A stretch of 36,442 bases of DNA, from contig JASCOV010000015.1 in the NCBI GenBank assembly GCA_029960045.1, positions 1-36,442 of the forward strand, in the 5' to 3' direction. Source of the DNA: Flavobacteriaceae bacterium PS02293. GTDB lineage: Bacteria; Bacteroidota; Bacteroidia; Flavobacteriales; Weeksellaceae. Shown here one piece after another: positions 15,333-24,439 of the stretch. Under the pieces are notes generated by a model. That model ran no database searches and had not been told where the DNA came from. It was given only the letters and a program-made list of their open reading frames with translations. The translations under genes and the position numbers were made by a program. Position 1 is the stretch's first letter. Each line of letters begins with the position of its first letter.

Positions 15333-15983
15333 ATGATCATAACGTTTGCCACACAAAAAGGAGGAACCGGAAAAACGACATTAGCCATCGCTTTTGCCAA
15401 TTACATTTCGGCAATTTCGGAAAGAAAACTGAATGTTTTCGATTTTGATTATCAGAAATCATTTTACTACAAATGGAAAGATGATGAATTATCGGAAAGT
15501 CCGAAGTTGTATGAGGTAGAAATTATTGGCGATGATGACCAACAGCCATTTGCAGACTTTGAGACACTCATTAATTTAAAAGATAGCGATGAGATAAACC
15601 TGTTCGACTTGGCGGGAACACTCGATGCAAAATACAGCGATCTGTTAATATACAGCGATTTTATCGTGATCCCGTTTGAATATTCAGATGTTTCAGTCAA
15701 GTCCACCTTGGTCTTTATCAATATGCTGGGACTATTGGAAAGTGAGGCTGAAAGAGTATTTATCCGTTCCAAATATGATAAAGGCTACAAGTATCTGAAT
15801 CAGGAAGGAATGGACGTTGAGCTGAAAAAATTCGGAATGCTATTGGAAAATCCGGTATTCAAAAAGAATTGCCTGCAAAAGATTGATACCAGAAAGCTGA
15901 CCTATGAACAAAAATACGGGGTAAGAAGATCTTTCGATGAATTTATAGAATATATTAATCAAACATTGAGGATTACCCTTTGA
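15333..15983 (+). CDS. traA: ParA-family ATPase of the transfer region
   Basis: The 216-residue protein is a deviant Walker ATPase: FATQKGGTGKTTLA near the start (KGGTGKT, residues 9-15), NVFDFDYQKS as the A' motif and NLFDLAGTLDA as Walker B. In Bacteroidetes conjugative transposons a ParA-like gene (TraA) opens the tra operon in just this place. ParA ATPases position DNA or protein complexes; here it may place the transfer machine or segregate the element. There is no ParB-like partner next to it. The symbol is given by position and family. Confidence 0.82.
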   Translation: MIITFATQKGGTGKTTLAIAFANYISAISERKLNVFDFDYQKSFYYKWKDDELSESPKLYEVEIIGDDDQQPFADFETLINLKDSDEINLFDLAGTLDAKYSDLLIYSDFIVIPFEYSDVSVKSTLVFINMLGLLESEAERVFIRSKYDKGYKYLNQEGMDVELKKFGMLLENPVFKKNCLQKIDTRKLTYEQKYGVRRSFDEFIEYINQTLRITL

Positions 15984-16028
15984 AATAAAAAATAGACCTA
16001 AGTATTAATCTCTATAATTTCTGAAAAT

Positions 16029-16541
16029 ATGATAAAAATATCACTTTGCATACTGGCTGTTTATCTGATTTATTATGCAGGTAATATCTTATATGACCTG
16101 TTTCTCAAAAAAGAAAGAGAAACTTATAAAGAAGAGACGGAGGAATTTTCATTGTCCGAAATTTCCGAACAGTATGAAGCTTCTGCTATGAATATTGGGA
16201 TTGAAGATGTAGAAAATCTCAACACTCCCAAATCCTTTAATAAAAATCCAATTCGTTTCGATAAAATTGAAGGAAAAAATGAAAGACCAGATTTGGAGTA
16301 TCTAAGGGAAAAATTTGAATCTGAGCAAGATCTGGATGAACCTGTGGAAAATAAAACTGAAAATACAAAAGATTTTCCTTCAAAGAACGAAGATATTCAA
16401 AGTTCTGTTCAAATGGAATCTGCTTCCTCCATTCAGAAATCAAATAAAGACAAATGGCATCAAATGCTTAATCTGGCAGAAACCAGTGTGCAGCTCATTG
16501 CCAACAATGATGGATACAAAACGTACCAATCCACTATGTAG
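16029..16541 (+). CDS. Hypothetical membrane-anchored acidic protein
   Basis: Not recognised. The 170-residue product has one N-terminal membrane segment (ISLCILAVYLIYYAGNILY) and a long acidic, low-complexity tail with many glutamate, asparagine and serine residues. A short hydrophobic helix near the end (LAETSVQLIANNDG) may be the conserved part. Its position between the ParA-type gene and traE corresponds to the small traB-traD genes of other Bacteroidetes elements, so a role in transfer is likely. The following 123 bases contain no gene or obvious promoter. Confidence 0.7.
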   Translation: MIKISLCILAVYLIYYAGNILYDLFLKKERETYKEETEEFSLSEISEQYEASAMNIGIEDVENLNTPKSFNKNPIRFDKIEGKNERPDLEYLREKFESEQDLDEPVENKTENTKDFPSKNEDIQSSVQMESASSIQKSNKDKWHQMLNLAETSVQLIANNDGYKTYQSTM

Positions 16542-16664
16542 TCCTAAATTACTGAAATAATTTAATGTACTTATAAACAACGATTTAAAATTTCGATACA
16601 GCCTAAGCTATGTCTAAAATTCAACAACCAATCCATTTTTTCACCTATTAAAATCTTTTTATTT

Positions 16665-16985
16665 ATGAATCAAAAATTCAAAAAACAACGTGTGATGAAA
16701 AAAGCTATAACTGCTTTTCTCATAGTCCTGGCAGTAACTCCTGCTTTTGCCCAGGGAGGTGCCACAGCAATCTCCAACGCAGCAAGTGATATCACGGATT
16801 ATTGGGATCCGGTCAAGCTGATCCTGAAAGCAGTGGGAGGATTGGTAGGTTTCATTGGAGGTCTTCGAGTGTATAACAAATGGACGAATGGCGACCAGGA
16901 TGTCAATAAAGAGATTCTTGGTTATGGAGGTGCAATGATCTTCCTGCTTGTAGTTCCGGAATTCGTAACAGCATTCTTTGCCTAA
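16665..16985 (+). CDS. traE: Conjugation protein TraE, VirB2-like, DUF4134
   Basis: The product has a signal peptide (MKKAITAFLIVLAVTPAFAQG) and then a short protein with two hydrophobic segments separated by NKWTNGD, the pattern of TraE of Bacteroidetes conjugative transposons (YWDPVKLILKAVGGLVGFI, then IFLLVVPEFVTAFF). TraE is considered the counterpart of the VirB2 pilin. The ATG at 16665 gives 106 residues; an in-frame ATG at 16695 would start directly at the signal peptide and may be the real start. One base separates its stop from the start of traF. Confidence 0.85.
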   Translation: MNQKFKKQRVMKKAITAFLIVLAVTPAFAQGGATAISNAASDITDYWDPVKLILKAVGGLVGFIGGLRVYNKWTNGDQDVNKEILGYGGAMIFLLVVPEFVTAFFA

Positions 16986-16986
16986 T

Positions 16987-17301
16987 ATGGGATTTTATCT
17001 TTACAAGGGGCTTAAAAAACCCCTTGTGTTTTTCGGACTAAAAGGGAAATACATCTTGTACGCCGTCGGAGTCATCGGAGGTGGAGTCATTGCATCATTA
17101 ATACTTTCAAAGTTCGGTCTCTTAGGTTCTTTACTAGGTCTTGCAATCACTGCGGGAGGTGTTTATTTCATCTTCAAAAGACAGGACAAATATGGTCTGT
17201 ATGACAAAACCAAAAACTTCGATCAGATTTTAATTTTTCCAAAAAGGTTAGACAGTAATAAACTTTTAAAGAATGGCAACAACAAAGAAACAGGCATTTA
17301 G
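16987..17301 (+). CDS. traF: Conjugation protein TraF, VirB3-like, DUF4133
   Basis: I use the ATG at 16987 rather than an in-frame TTG at 16978 inside traE. The 104-residue protein starts MGFYLYKGLKKPLVFFGLKG, the signature of DUF4133/TraF, followed by two transmembrane helices (YILYAVGVIGGGVIASLIL and LGLAITAGGVYFIFKRQ) and a short cytoplasmic tail. VirB3-like proteins associate with the VirB4 ATPase at the inner membrane. The gene overlaps traG by 29 bases, in keeping with that partnership. Confidence 0.87.
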   Translation: MGFYLYKGLKKPLVFFGLKGKYILYAVGVIGGGVIASLILSKFGLLGSLLGLAITAGGVYFIFKRQDKYGLYDKTKNFDQILIFPKRLDSNKLLKNGNNKETGI

Positions 17302-20300
17302 CATTCCTTTTATCGGCTATGATTATGGAAAGGATTTCAATTGGGATTTTGATGTTCTTTTCGGACAGTATGGGAATCCTATTATCGGGATCAAGATAAA
17401 AAATATTGTAGAACAGTATTCTGCAGACCCGGATAGCTATCTCAACTTCCACACGGTTTTAAATCAGGTGGTATCGATAATTGGAGAGGGGAGAATTGTT
17501 CAGAAGCTTGATATTTTCTCCAAGAAAAAATACAGTGCAGAGCAATCCAACCAGTTTCTGCAACAGAAATATTCGGAACATTTTGACGGCAGGCTTTTCA
17601 AAACCATTGAAACAGTTCTGTTTTTTACCGATATCATCGATGATAAGCTGAAAAGGAAAATGAAGCATTATCATTTTTCGGATAAAAGCTATAAGGAATT
17701 AAGGGACAAATGCCAGAAAGTATTGATGCTTTTGAAACAGAATAATTGTGAACCTGAGTTTTTATTTGAGAAAGATTTCGAATACTACATTTCCGGAGTT
17801 TTGTCGATGCAGTTTACCGAATCTCCAACATTTGATAATATAAAAAGCAACAACGAATTTTTGCAAATAGGAAACAGGTTTGTTAAAAACATCTCTTACG
17901 TGGATGTAGAAAACATTGATCTGCCTTCAGAAATAGAACCGTATTCCTTTCTGGGAGGTAATGGTGCAGCTGCTGAAACAGCAGTTGATAATTTTAGCTT
18001 CATCAATGAACTGGAAGACTACGAAACTATTGTCTACAATCAGATCATTTCCATTCCGCTTCAGGCACAACAGCAAAGGGAACTTGACAAAAAAAAGAAG
18101 AAACACGAAGGTGCAGCTAATAATTCTCCGTCCAACGCCATTATAGCAGATGAAATTCAGACACTGCTTCACAACATTGCAACCGATGGACAGCTCGTCG
18201 TCAATGCTCATTTTTCCATCCTTTTTTCAGCAGAAACTCTGGAGAAAATGGAAAATATTCAGTCGATGATAGAAAATAAACTGTTCACAAAAGGAATCAT
18301 TGTTTCTAAAAATGCCTACAACCAATTGGAACTTTGGCGATCAGCCATTCCTGGAAATGGAACAGAACTCAGGGAATACGATTTATTTATGACGACAAGC
18401 GAAGCGGCCTTGTGTTTTTTTTTTAAAGAAAGTTACCCCGTCAATGAAGAATCCAATTTCTACCTGAGATTTACGGATAGACAAGGCGTTCCGCTAAAAG
18501 TAGATCCTTCGGATTTACCGATGAAAACAGGAAGAATTAATAACAGAAATAAGTTTGTTTTAGGACCCAGCGGATCAGGCAAGTCATTCCTGATGAACAA
18601 TATTATCGAGCAGTATTTGACTTACAATTATGATGTAGTGATTGTTGATACCGGGGATTCCTACTCAGGAACGTGCAAATATAAGGAAGGAAGATACATC
18701 CAATACACAGAAGAGAAACCAATCACGATGAATCCCTTTTTGATGGATAAGAAAGAATTTAATATTGAAAAAATAGAATTTTTAACCAACCTGATTTTCC
18801 TGATCTGGCAAGGTCCGGATTCTTCAATGTCTTCCGCACAAAAATCCATTTTAGATAATGTGTTGATGTCATATTACCATCAGTATTTCAACTCGGGAAA
18901 GCCGTGGTACGAAAATAAAACTTCTGAAGAACTCATTTTATATCTGGGTAAGTATAACATTCACGAAGATGATCTTTTTTCTGAATATGAAAACGAAGCC
19001 AAAGGACAGCATACTTACTATGATATTTTGGGAATTACTTTCGATGCCAGTTCCGATGAAATAAAAGAAGCGGGAAGAAAATTGTTGAAATTTTATCATC
19101 CCGATAAGAATATCAATAATCCGGAATATGAAAGTGAGAATTTCTATAAAGTGTATGAAGCGTATGACACGCTGAACGATGAAGAAAGAAGAAAAATATA
19201 CAATGAGACACAGGTGATTCTTATAAAATCCAATGACATCATCAGGCAACCAAGATCAGCTGCAGACTGGAATGAATCCTTTAGAAAAGCCATTATCAGA
19301 AAAATAAAAGAACTAGAAGAAAAGCTGGTGGTAACAGAACTTTCGTTCAATGGCTTTTATGATTATTGCGATCAATTTCTTCCGATTTACCTGAATAATA
19401 AAAAACACAATATCAAAGAAAAGGAATTCAATCTGCGTACTTTTTTGTTTGTCCTGAAAGATTTTTACAAAGGCGGAAGGTACGGAACGACTTTAAATGA
19501 AAGCGCAGACAATACGCTATTCGACGAATCATTCATCGTCTTTGAAATTGATAATGTAAAGGACAATCCGAAACTGTTTCCGATTGTCACACTCATTATT
19601 ATGGACACTTTTATTCAGAAAATGCGCCTTAGAAAAGACCGTAGAAAAGCCTTAATAATTGAAGAGGCTTGGAAGGCTATCGCAAGTAAACTGATGGGAG
19701 GCTACATCCTTTATTTATATAAAACGGTGAGGAAATTTTGGGGAGAAGCAGTAGTGGTAACGCAGGAACTGGATGATATTATTGGCAATGCTGTCGTAAA
19801 AGACAGTATCATCAACAACTCGGATACATTCATTTTGCTTGACCAAACCAAATTCAAAGACAACTTTGATAAAATCGCATCATTGCTTTCTCTCAATAAA
19901 GTAGAGCAAAACAAGATTTTTACCATCAACAATCTCAACAACAAATTCGGGCGCAGCCGATTCAAAGAATTTTACTTAAAACGAGGTTCAAAAGGAGAGG
20001 TGTATGGAAATGAGGTTTCATTGGAGCAATATCTAACCTATACCACAGAAAAACCAGAAAAGTCAGCAGTGGAGTATTACGTACATCAATATGGCGACTA
20101 TGATGAAGCATTGCGCAGAATAGTTGGTGATCTCAAAACCTTCGGAGACAGTCTGGAAAACTTGGTATCACTGGTGAACCTATATCAAAATCCATTGGAT
20201 GATAAAATCAATTCTTTCTACAGAAGAATGAAAAAAGAACACAAAGGGAAGAATGTTTTTAAAATCATCTCACAGGAATTAGAAGACCGAAATATCAGTT

Positions 20301-20341
20301 TTTCAGAATTAATCAATAAGCAACAATATGAAAAAGTATAG
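17273..20341 (+). CDS. traG: Conjugation ATPase TraG (VirB4-like) with inserted J-domain
   Basis: At 1022 residues this is about 200 longer than usual TraG. It has the VirB4-like N-terminal half, Walker A GPSGSGKS at 431-438 and a Walker B region KALIIEEAWKAIAS near 795, followed by VVTQELDDIIG. Between them, residues about 580-645 form a complete J-domain: TYYDILGITFDASSDEIK, then KFYHPDKN with HPD at 609-611, then FYKVYEAYDTLNDEERRKIY. J-domains recruit and activate DnaK/Hsp70. I infer that the ATPase may call DnaK to the channel, for protein unfolding or machine assembly. It overlaps traF upstream and the next gene downstream, so frame and order are secure. Confidence 0.9.
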   Translation: MATTKKQAFSIPFIGYDYGKDFNWDFDVLFGQYGNPIIGIKIKNIVEQYSADPDSYLNFHTVLNQVVSIIGEGRIVQKLDIFSKKKYSAEQSNQFLQQKYSEHFDGRLFKTIETVLFFTDIIDDKLKRKMKHYHFSDKSYKELRDKCQKVLMLLKQNNCEPEFLFEKDFEYYISGVLSMQFTESPTFDNIKSNNEFLQIGNRFVKNISYVDVENIDLPSEIEPYSFLGGNGAAAETAVDNFSFINELEDYETIVYNQIISIPLQAQQQRELDKKKKKHEGAANNSPSNAIIADEIQTLLHNIATDGQLVVNAHFSILFSAETLEKMENIQSMIENKLFTKGIIVSKNAYNQLELWRSAIPGNGTELREYDLFMTTSEAALCFFFKESYPVNEESNFYLRFTDRQGVPLKVDPSDLPMKTGRINNRNKFVLGPSGSGKSFLMNNIIEQYLTYNYDVVIVDTGDSYSGTCKYKEGRYIQYTEEKPITMNPFLMDKKEFNIEKIEFLTNLIFLIWQGPDSSMSSAQKSILDNVLMSYYHQYFNSGKPWYENKTSEELILYLGKYNIHEDDLFSEYENEAKGQHTYYDILGITFDASSDEIKEAGRKLLKFYHPDKNINNPEYESENFYKVYEAYDTLNDEERRKIYNETQVILIKSNDIIRQPRSAADWNESFRKAIIRKIKELEEKLVVTELSFNGFYDYCDQFLPIYLNNKKHNIKEKEFNLRTFLFVLKDFYKGGRYGTTLNESADNTLFDESFIVFEIDNVKDNPKLFPIVTLIIMDTFIQKMRLRKDRRKALIIEEAWKAIASKLMGGYILYLYKTVRKFWGEAVVVTQELDDIIGNAVVKDSIINNSDTFILLDQTKFKDNFDKIASLLSLNKVEQNKIFTINNLNNKFGRSRFKEFYLKRGSKGEVYGNEVSLEQYLTYTTEKPEKSAVEYYVHQYGDYDEALRRIVGDLKTFGDSLENLVSLVNLYQNPLDDKINSFYRRMKKEHKGKNVFKIISQELEDRNISFSELINKQQYEKV

Positions 20342-20981
20342 CATTTTATTTTTATTTTTTGGAAGTTTTCTTTATTCGCAAAACACTTACATTGATCCAA
20401 CGGTAACGGCTGCGATGATTTTTTATTCTGAAAATCTAAAAGCTAAACAGAATGAAGTCATTGAGGAAACTTCAAAATTAAAGGACGCACAGACCTGGGT
20501 GGGAACTCAAATGGTAGCAGCCAATGACATCCAAAATAAAATTCTGAAGGGTTTAAAAGAGGTTTCCGGCACATTGCAAAATGGAATTCAGGCACAGGAG
20601 ATCTACACTGAACTTAATAAATGCTACAATTATTCATCACAAGTGGTACAACTAGCATCAGAACATCCTGAGTATGCCATTTTTGGGGTGAAAGCTTCAC
20701 AAAAAACGTATGAGCAAAGTCTGAAAATAGTGACCGACGTTTCTGATATTCTAGCCTCCGGAGAGCTGAATCTGGCTACTGCAGGAGACCGATATAAAAT
20801 TTTGCATAATATTTCCGGTAATGTGAAAAATCTGAAGCTTTGGCTTTTAGCAATCAAACTGCGATTAGAAAAAGCAAACCGATTAGGATTCTGGAATTCT
20901 ATTAATCCATTTGCAGGGTACATCAATACCGATAAAGGGATTGTTGAAAACATAATGAACAGGTACAAACGGAATTTTTAA
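20328..20981 (+). CDS. Exported TraI-like protein, paralogue 1 of 4
   Basis: A signal peptide (KKYSILFLFFGSFLYSQ) precedes a helical protein of 217 residues, with MIFYSENLKAKQNEV, WVGTQMVAANDI and LASEHPEYAIFGVKAS. The last residues are KGIVENIMNRYKRNF. The position right after the VirB4 gene matches TraI of Bacteroidetes elements and VirB5 of other type IV systems. Three more genes downstream end in a similar way. It overlaps traG by 14 bases. Confidence 0.72.
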   Translation: MKKYSILFLFFGSFLYSQNTYIDPTVTAAMIFYSENLKAKQNEVIEETSKLKDAQTWVGTQMVAANDIQNKILKGLKEVSGTLQNGIQAQEIYTELNKCYNYSSQVVQLASEHPEYAIFGVKASQKTYEQSLKIVTDVSDILASGELNLATAGDRYKILHNISGNVKNLKLWLLAIKLRLEKANRLGFWNSINPFAGYINTDKGIVENIMNRYKRNF

Positions 20982-20992
20982 TTTTTTCTATT

Positions 20993-21679
20993 ATGAAAAA
21001 AAGAATTCTTTTCAGCCTATTTATTCCCGCTGTTTATTTTGTGTTGACATCCTCCGGTGGTGGCTCTACACCAGCTTGGCAACAGGAAAATGTTTCCTTT
21101 CCGATGATGGATATAGAGATCAATGCCACGATGAAAGAACACGACAGGCAAAAAGAAATGCGACAAAAACAAACAGCAAATGCTACCGTAGAAACTGCCA
21201 ACAGAGCCCAATGGAACCAGTTCAAAGATAAGATTACCAAAGTTCAGGACAGATTGCGAATTGTTTCATTTGCCATTCAAGCTATACCAACCGGAATTGC
21301 AATGAGCAGGGAAATAACTAAGATAACCAACAATCAGACTGCTATTATCAATGAAATAAACAATGCTCCCTATTCCATTATAGCCGTTTTGCCTTCTCAG
21401 GTTCAGTTCGTTGATGATCTGCAAATGGTAACACGGCTGGTAACCGGGATCATTTTGTCTTACGGAGCCATTAACCAAATGGAAAAATCAGAACGTAAAG
21501 TATTATTAGAATATGCTTTAGGCGAAGTAAAAACATTGAGCAGGAATTCCACGCATATGCTTTTGAAGATAAGGGATATTAAAGCCAAAGTAAAACGTAA
21601 CAAAAGAGCCTTCGAATATTATGTCAACAGAGATAAGCAAGTAGTTGAAAACATAATGAGTCACATCAAATCCTTTTAG
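20993..21679 (+). CDS. Exported helical protein, paralogue 2 of 4
   Basis: The 228-residue product has an N-terminal hydrophobic export signal (MKKRILFSLFIPAVYFVLTSS) and then long helices with coiled-coil character (MKEHDRQKEMRQKQTANATV). A hydrophobic stretch lies near residue 120-160 (YSIIAVLPSQVQ, then TGIILSYGAI). The C-terminus reads KQVVENIMSHIKSF, close to that of the preceding gene. The gap to the previous stop is 11 bases and the next gene starts two bases on. Family not known beyond this relation; a periplasmic part of the transfer channel is likely. Confidence 0.68.
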   Translation: MKKRILFSLFIPAVYFVLTSSGGGSTPAWQQENVSFPMMDIEINATMKEHDRQKEMRQKQTANATVETANRAQWNQFKDKITKVQDRLRIVSFAIQAIPTGIAMSREITKITNNQTAIINEINNAPYSIIAVLPSQVQFVDDLQMVTRLVTGIILSYGAINQMEKSERKVLLEYALGEVKTLSRNSTHMLLKIRDIKAKVKRNKRAFEYYVNRDKQVVENIMSHIKSF

Positions 21680-21681
21680 AA

Positions 21682-22347
21682 ATGAAGAAATTAATGACCA
21701 TTGGAATTGTGGTATTTTCAGGAATCACTGTTAATAGCCAGCAGATAGTTATCAACGACAAACTTCTGTCACAAATTACCGTAAACCACGGCGTCCGATT
21801 AGGAAGTGAGCAAACTTTTCTGGATTCATATGAAAAGCAAAAAGAACTGTATGATGATATCAATAATAAAATCACGCAGATCATTGCTATTCAGGAGTAT
21901 ATCTATCAGCAGTTGAAGAATGTGAATTCAGCCCTGACCCAGAGTAAAAAACTCATTTATCTCTATCAGTATTTGGGTAAAATAGTGACGAACTCCAATA
22001 AGATGCTGGATCTATCCACACAGCATCCTGAATATTCTGTACTCATTTCAAAATATTATGTTGAAATCGGGAAGCAGACGATGAAGCTTCAACAAGAAGT
22101 TACCCAGGACATTCTCAATGAAGACAAAGATTTTTTGATGGATGCAATGGATAGGGAAATGCTTATTGAAAAGATATTTACCCGTGTCAGAAACATCAAC
22201 GGAAATATTCTTTACATCAATCTACGATTGGAGAATGCCAAGAAAATCCCTTATCTGTATCAGGTTCCGGTTCTCCGTAATTACATCAATATTGACAGAG
22301 CCATTGTCGGAGACATTATCACAAAATACCACTACATCTTTAATTAA
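21682..22347 (+). CDS. Exported TraI-like protein, paralogue 3 of 4
   Basis: The product (221 residues) begins with a signal peptide (MKKLMTIGIVVFSGITVNSQQ). The body is helical: QTFLDSYEKQKELYDDINNK, then YQYLGKIVTNSNKMLDLSTQ and HPEYSVLISKYYVEIGKQTM. The segment STQHPEYSVL corresponds to ASEHPEYAIF of the gene at 20328, and the following helix is also alike. The end is RAIVGDIITKYHYIFN. It is therefore a diverged duplicate of the first gene. Confidence 0.7.
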   Translation: MKKLMTIGIVVFSGITVNSQQIVINDKLLSQITVNHGVRLGSEQTFLDSYEKQKELYDDINNKITQIIAIQEYIYQQLKNVNSALTQSKKLIYLYQYLGKIVTNSNKMLDLSTQHPEYSVLISKYYVEIGKQTMKLQQEVTQDILNEDKDFLMDAMDREMLIEKIFTRVRNINGNILYINLRLENAKKIPYLYQVPVLRNYINIDRAIVGDIITKYHYIFN

Positions 22348-22352
22348 AAATT

Positions 22353-23183
22353 ATGGAAAATCTACTGAGGAAAATAAGCTTATTTCAGTTCCTCTTGCTT
22401 GCAACCACTGTGTTTGGACAAGTCAGCGTCAAGAGATTAAATGACCCTTCCATTGTTGCCCAGCATAAAAGAATGGTTTTTCAAGATTGGGGAGATTGGC
22501 GTCCTTATCCGAAATACTTTTTAGGAATCCAGACAAATTTTGCTTACGCCACAGTTTGGGGTATGTGGGCTCCGAAAATTAACAGGGATTATAAAGATGG
22601 TGAGGACATTCGACCATTAAAACCTACAGGGGTGCAAAATCAAAGATTTGCCCAGTTGAAATTTCAGGAGGAAGAAACACAAAGAATAAAAGCAGCTTCA
22701 GACACTATTCATAAAAGAAGTGTTCAGGATTTTGCCCATTGGACTTCTGCTACTATTGATGCAGACCCTCTCTGGCTTTTGTATTACAAACGAATGCTAA
22801 AACCAATTACCGAATTCCCCGATACACCGCAAAATTTTATAGAATGGAGGCTGAAAGACCAGCAAACGTTTGAAACACTTAGCACTACAGGCACCATAAG
22901 AAGACTTCAGGAAGAATTGGATCTCATCAAAGAAAAATATTCAATGTCGAGAAGTATGGATATGCCAAGGGGAAAACGATTCATTATGTACCACGAAACC
23001 CTTATCAAATGGAGAAAATTTGTAACGGAATTAAGGAAGCACAATAATAAGACAACACTTCTTACAGATTATAAAAATATTTTGAAAAACCATTCAAATT
23101 ATGCCTTACCACCGGGATGGATACCTGCTTCAGACCAGCAGATCGTTCACAATGTGATGAGCCAATATAAACACCGATATTAA
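22353..23183 (+). CDS. Exported protein, paralogue 4 of 4 by its C-terminus
   Basis: A 276-residue exported protein: signal peptide near MENLLRKISLFQFLLLATTVFGQ, then a tryptophan-rich region (WGDWRPYPKYFLGIQ, YATVWGMWAPKINRDY), a basic helical segment, and the end QQIVHNVMSQYKHRY, which resembles the ends of the three genes before it. The N-terminal body is different from theirs. It is separated from traJ by two bases. Not recognised as a known family; a periplasmic role in transfer is likely from position. Confidence 0.68.
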   Translation: MENLLRKISLFQFLLLATTVFGQVSVKRLNDPSIVAQHKRMVFQDWGDWRPYPKYFLGIQTNFAYATVWGMWAPKINRDYKDGEDIRPLKPTGVQNQRFAQLKFQEEETQRIKAASDTIHKRSVQDFAHWTSATIDADPLWLLYYKRMLKPITEFPDTPQNFIEWRLKDQQTFETLSTTGTIRRLQEELDLIKEKYSMSRSMDMPRGKRFIMYHETLIKWRKFVTELRKHNNKTTLLTDYKNILKNHSNYALPPGWIPASDQQIVHNVMSQYKHRY

Positions 23184-23185
23184 AA

Positions 23186-24421
23186 ATGAATAAAACGATA
23201 ACCGTAACTTTTTGCGTATTCGCAATTCTACTGCCTGTCATGGGTTTCGCCCAAACAGACGACGATTACAGTAATCTACTCCAATTTTTAAAAGGAGATG
23301 GCGCCTTTGAAAAATGGTTTATGGAGGTTTTTACCAAATTAGATAATAGTGTACAAGATAGCGCAGCAGGATCTGCTTTGATAGGAAAAGCGATAGGCGG
23401 ATTAGGCGCTCTTATGTACCTCGGATATATGGGTTGGCAAATGGCAGCAGGAGATAGAGAATGGGAAATCACCCCAATGCTTAAGCCAATTCTTATCGGA
23501 TTTACACTTGTTTATTGGAGCGGATTTGTCAGTATGATTCAAGCGCCATTTGAAGCCATCGCCGAGCCTGGAATCTCAATTTTCAGCGAGATAGAGTCTG
23601 AAGTCAATGATTTGCGGGTCGAGAGATTTAAAAAGCAACAGCAATTATTAGATGCCGTTATAAAGCTGAAAGCGGAAGAAGATGCCAAACAGGAAGTTAT
23701 TGAAAATACTACTGAAGATGCAGATGATTCATGGTTTGATATCAGTGAGGGATTGGATAAACTCATTCAGCCCATAAAAGAATGGCAGATAAGAATGGAA
23801 TTCCAAATGCAGAAATTAGTGGCAGAACTCATTGAGTTTGTTTGTCTTTCCGTTCTGAGGATTTGTGTTTATCTCATTTTCTTCATTCAAAAAATATGGG
23901 CTTACATCCTGATTATTTTAGGCCCGATAGCCGTTGGGATGGCTCTTGTACCTGGATTTGAAAGCTCTTTATATAGCTGGGTGTCTAAGTTCATCAATAT
24001 TAACTTGTACACTTTTGTTGCCTACACCATCATCAACATTGGTCAGCAATTAATTGCTTCAGGGTATACAATGGAGATAGAAAGGTACGATACGCTTTTA
24101 TCCAACGGAACCATTACCAACTTAGACGCTTTGATGGTCTATGTGAGTAATTCGGGAATGATCTACAATCAGCTGTTTACGTGTGTTGCCTATGTGGTTA
24201 CAGGAATCGGAGTTTTAATGACTCCAACTATTGCAGACAGTATTGTTTCTGCGGGAGGAGCAGGATCAATGACCAAAATGAAAAATGCAGCAGGAAAAAT
24301 AGCAAGCAGTGCCAAAACAGCAATATTGGCGGCTAAAACAGGAGGAGCTTCTGTCGCAGCGAGTGCAGCAGCAGGCTCAGCTTCGGGAAGAGTTAAGGAA
24401 GCGATGAAAAACGGAAAATAA
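23186..24421 (+). CDS. traJ: Conjugation protein TraJ, VirB6-like
   Basis: The 411-residue protein has a signal-like N-terminus (TVTFCVFAILLPVMGFAQ) and at least five hydrophobic segments: around residues 65-80 (GGLGALMYLGYMGW), 95-115 (PILIGFTLVYWSGFVSM), 215-250 (LSVLRICVYLIFFIQKIWAY and then ILIILGPIAVGMAL), 265-285 (LYTFVAYTIINIG) and 330-350. The order N-terminus, coiled segment, membrane block and alanine-rich tail (AAKTGGASVAASAAAGSASG) matches TraJ of conjugative transposons, a polytopic inner-membrane channel protein like VirB6. It lies directly before traK as in other elements. Confidence 0.87.
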   Translation: MNKTITVTFCVFAILLPVMGFAQTDDDYSNLLQFLKGDGAFEKWFMEVFTKLDNSVQDSAAGSALIGKAIGGLGALMYLGYMGWQMAAGDREWEITPMLKPILIGFTLVYWSGFVSMIQAPFEAIAEPGISIFSEIESEVNDLRVERFKKQQQLLDAVIKLKAEEDAKQEVIENTTEDADDSWFDISEGLDKLIQPIKEWQIRMEFQMQKLVAELIEFVCLSVLRICVYLIFFIQKIWAYILIILGPIAVGMALVPGFESSLYSWVSKFININLYTFVAYTIINIGQQLIASGYTMEIERYDTLLSNGTITNLDALMVYVSNSGMIYNQLFTCVAYVVTGIGVLMTPTIADSIVSAGGAGSMTKMKNAAGKIASSAKTAILAAKTGGASVAASAAAGSASGRVKEAMKNGK

Positions 24422-24439
24422 TCTCAAAAATTACCATAA

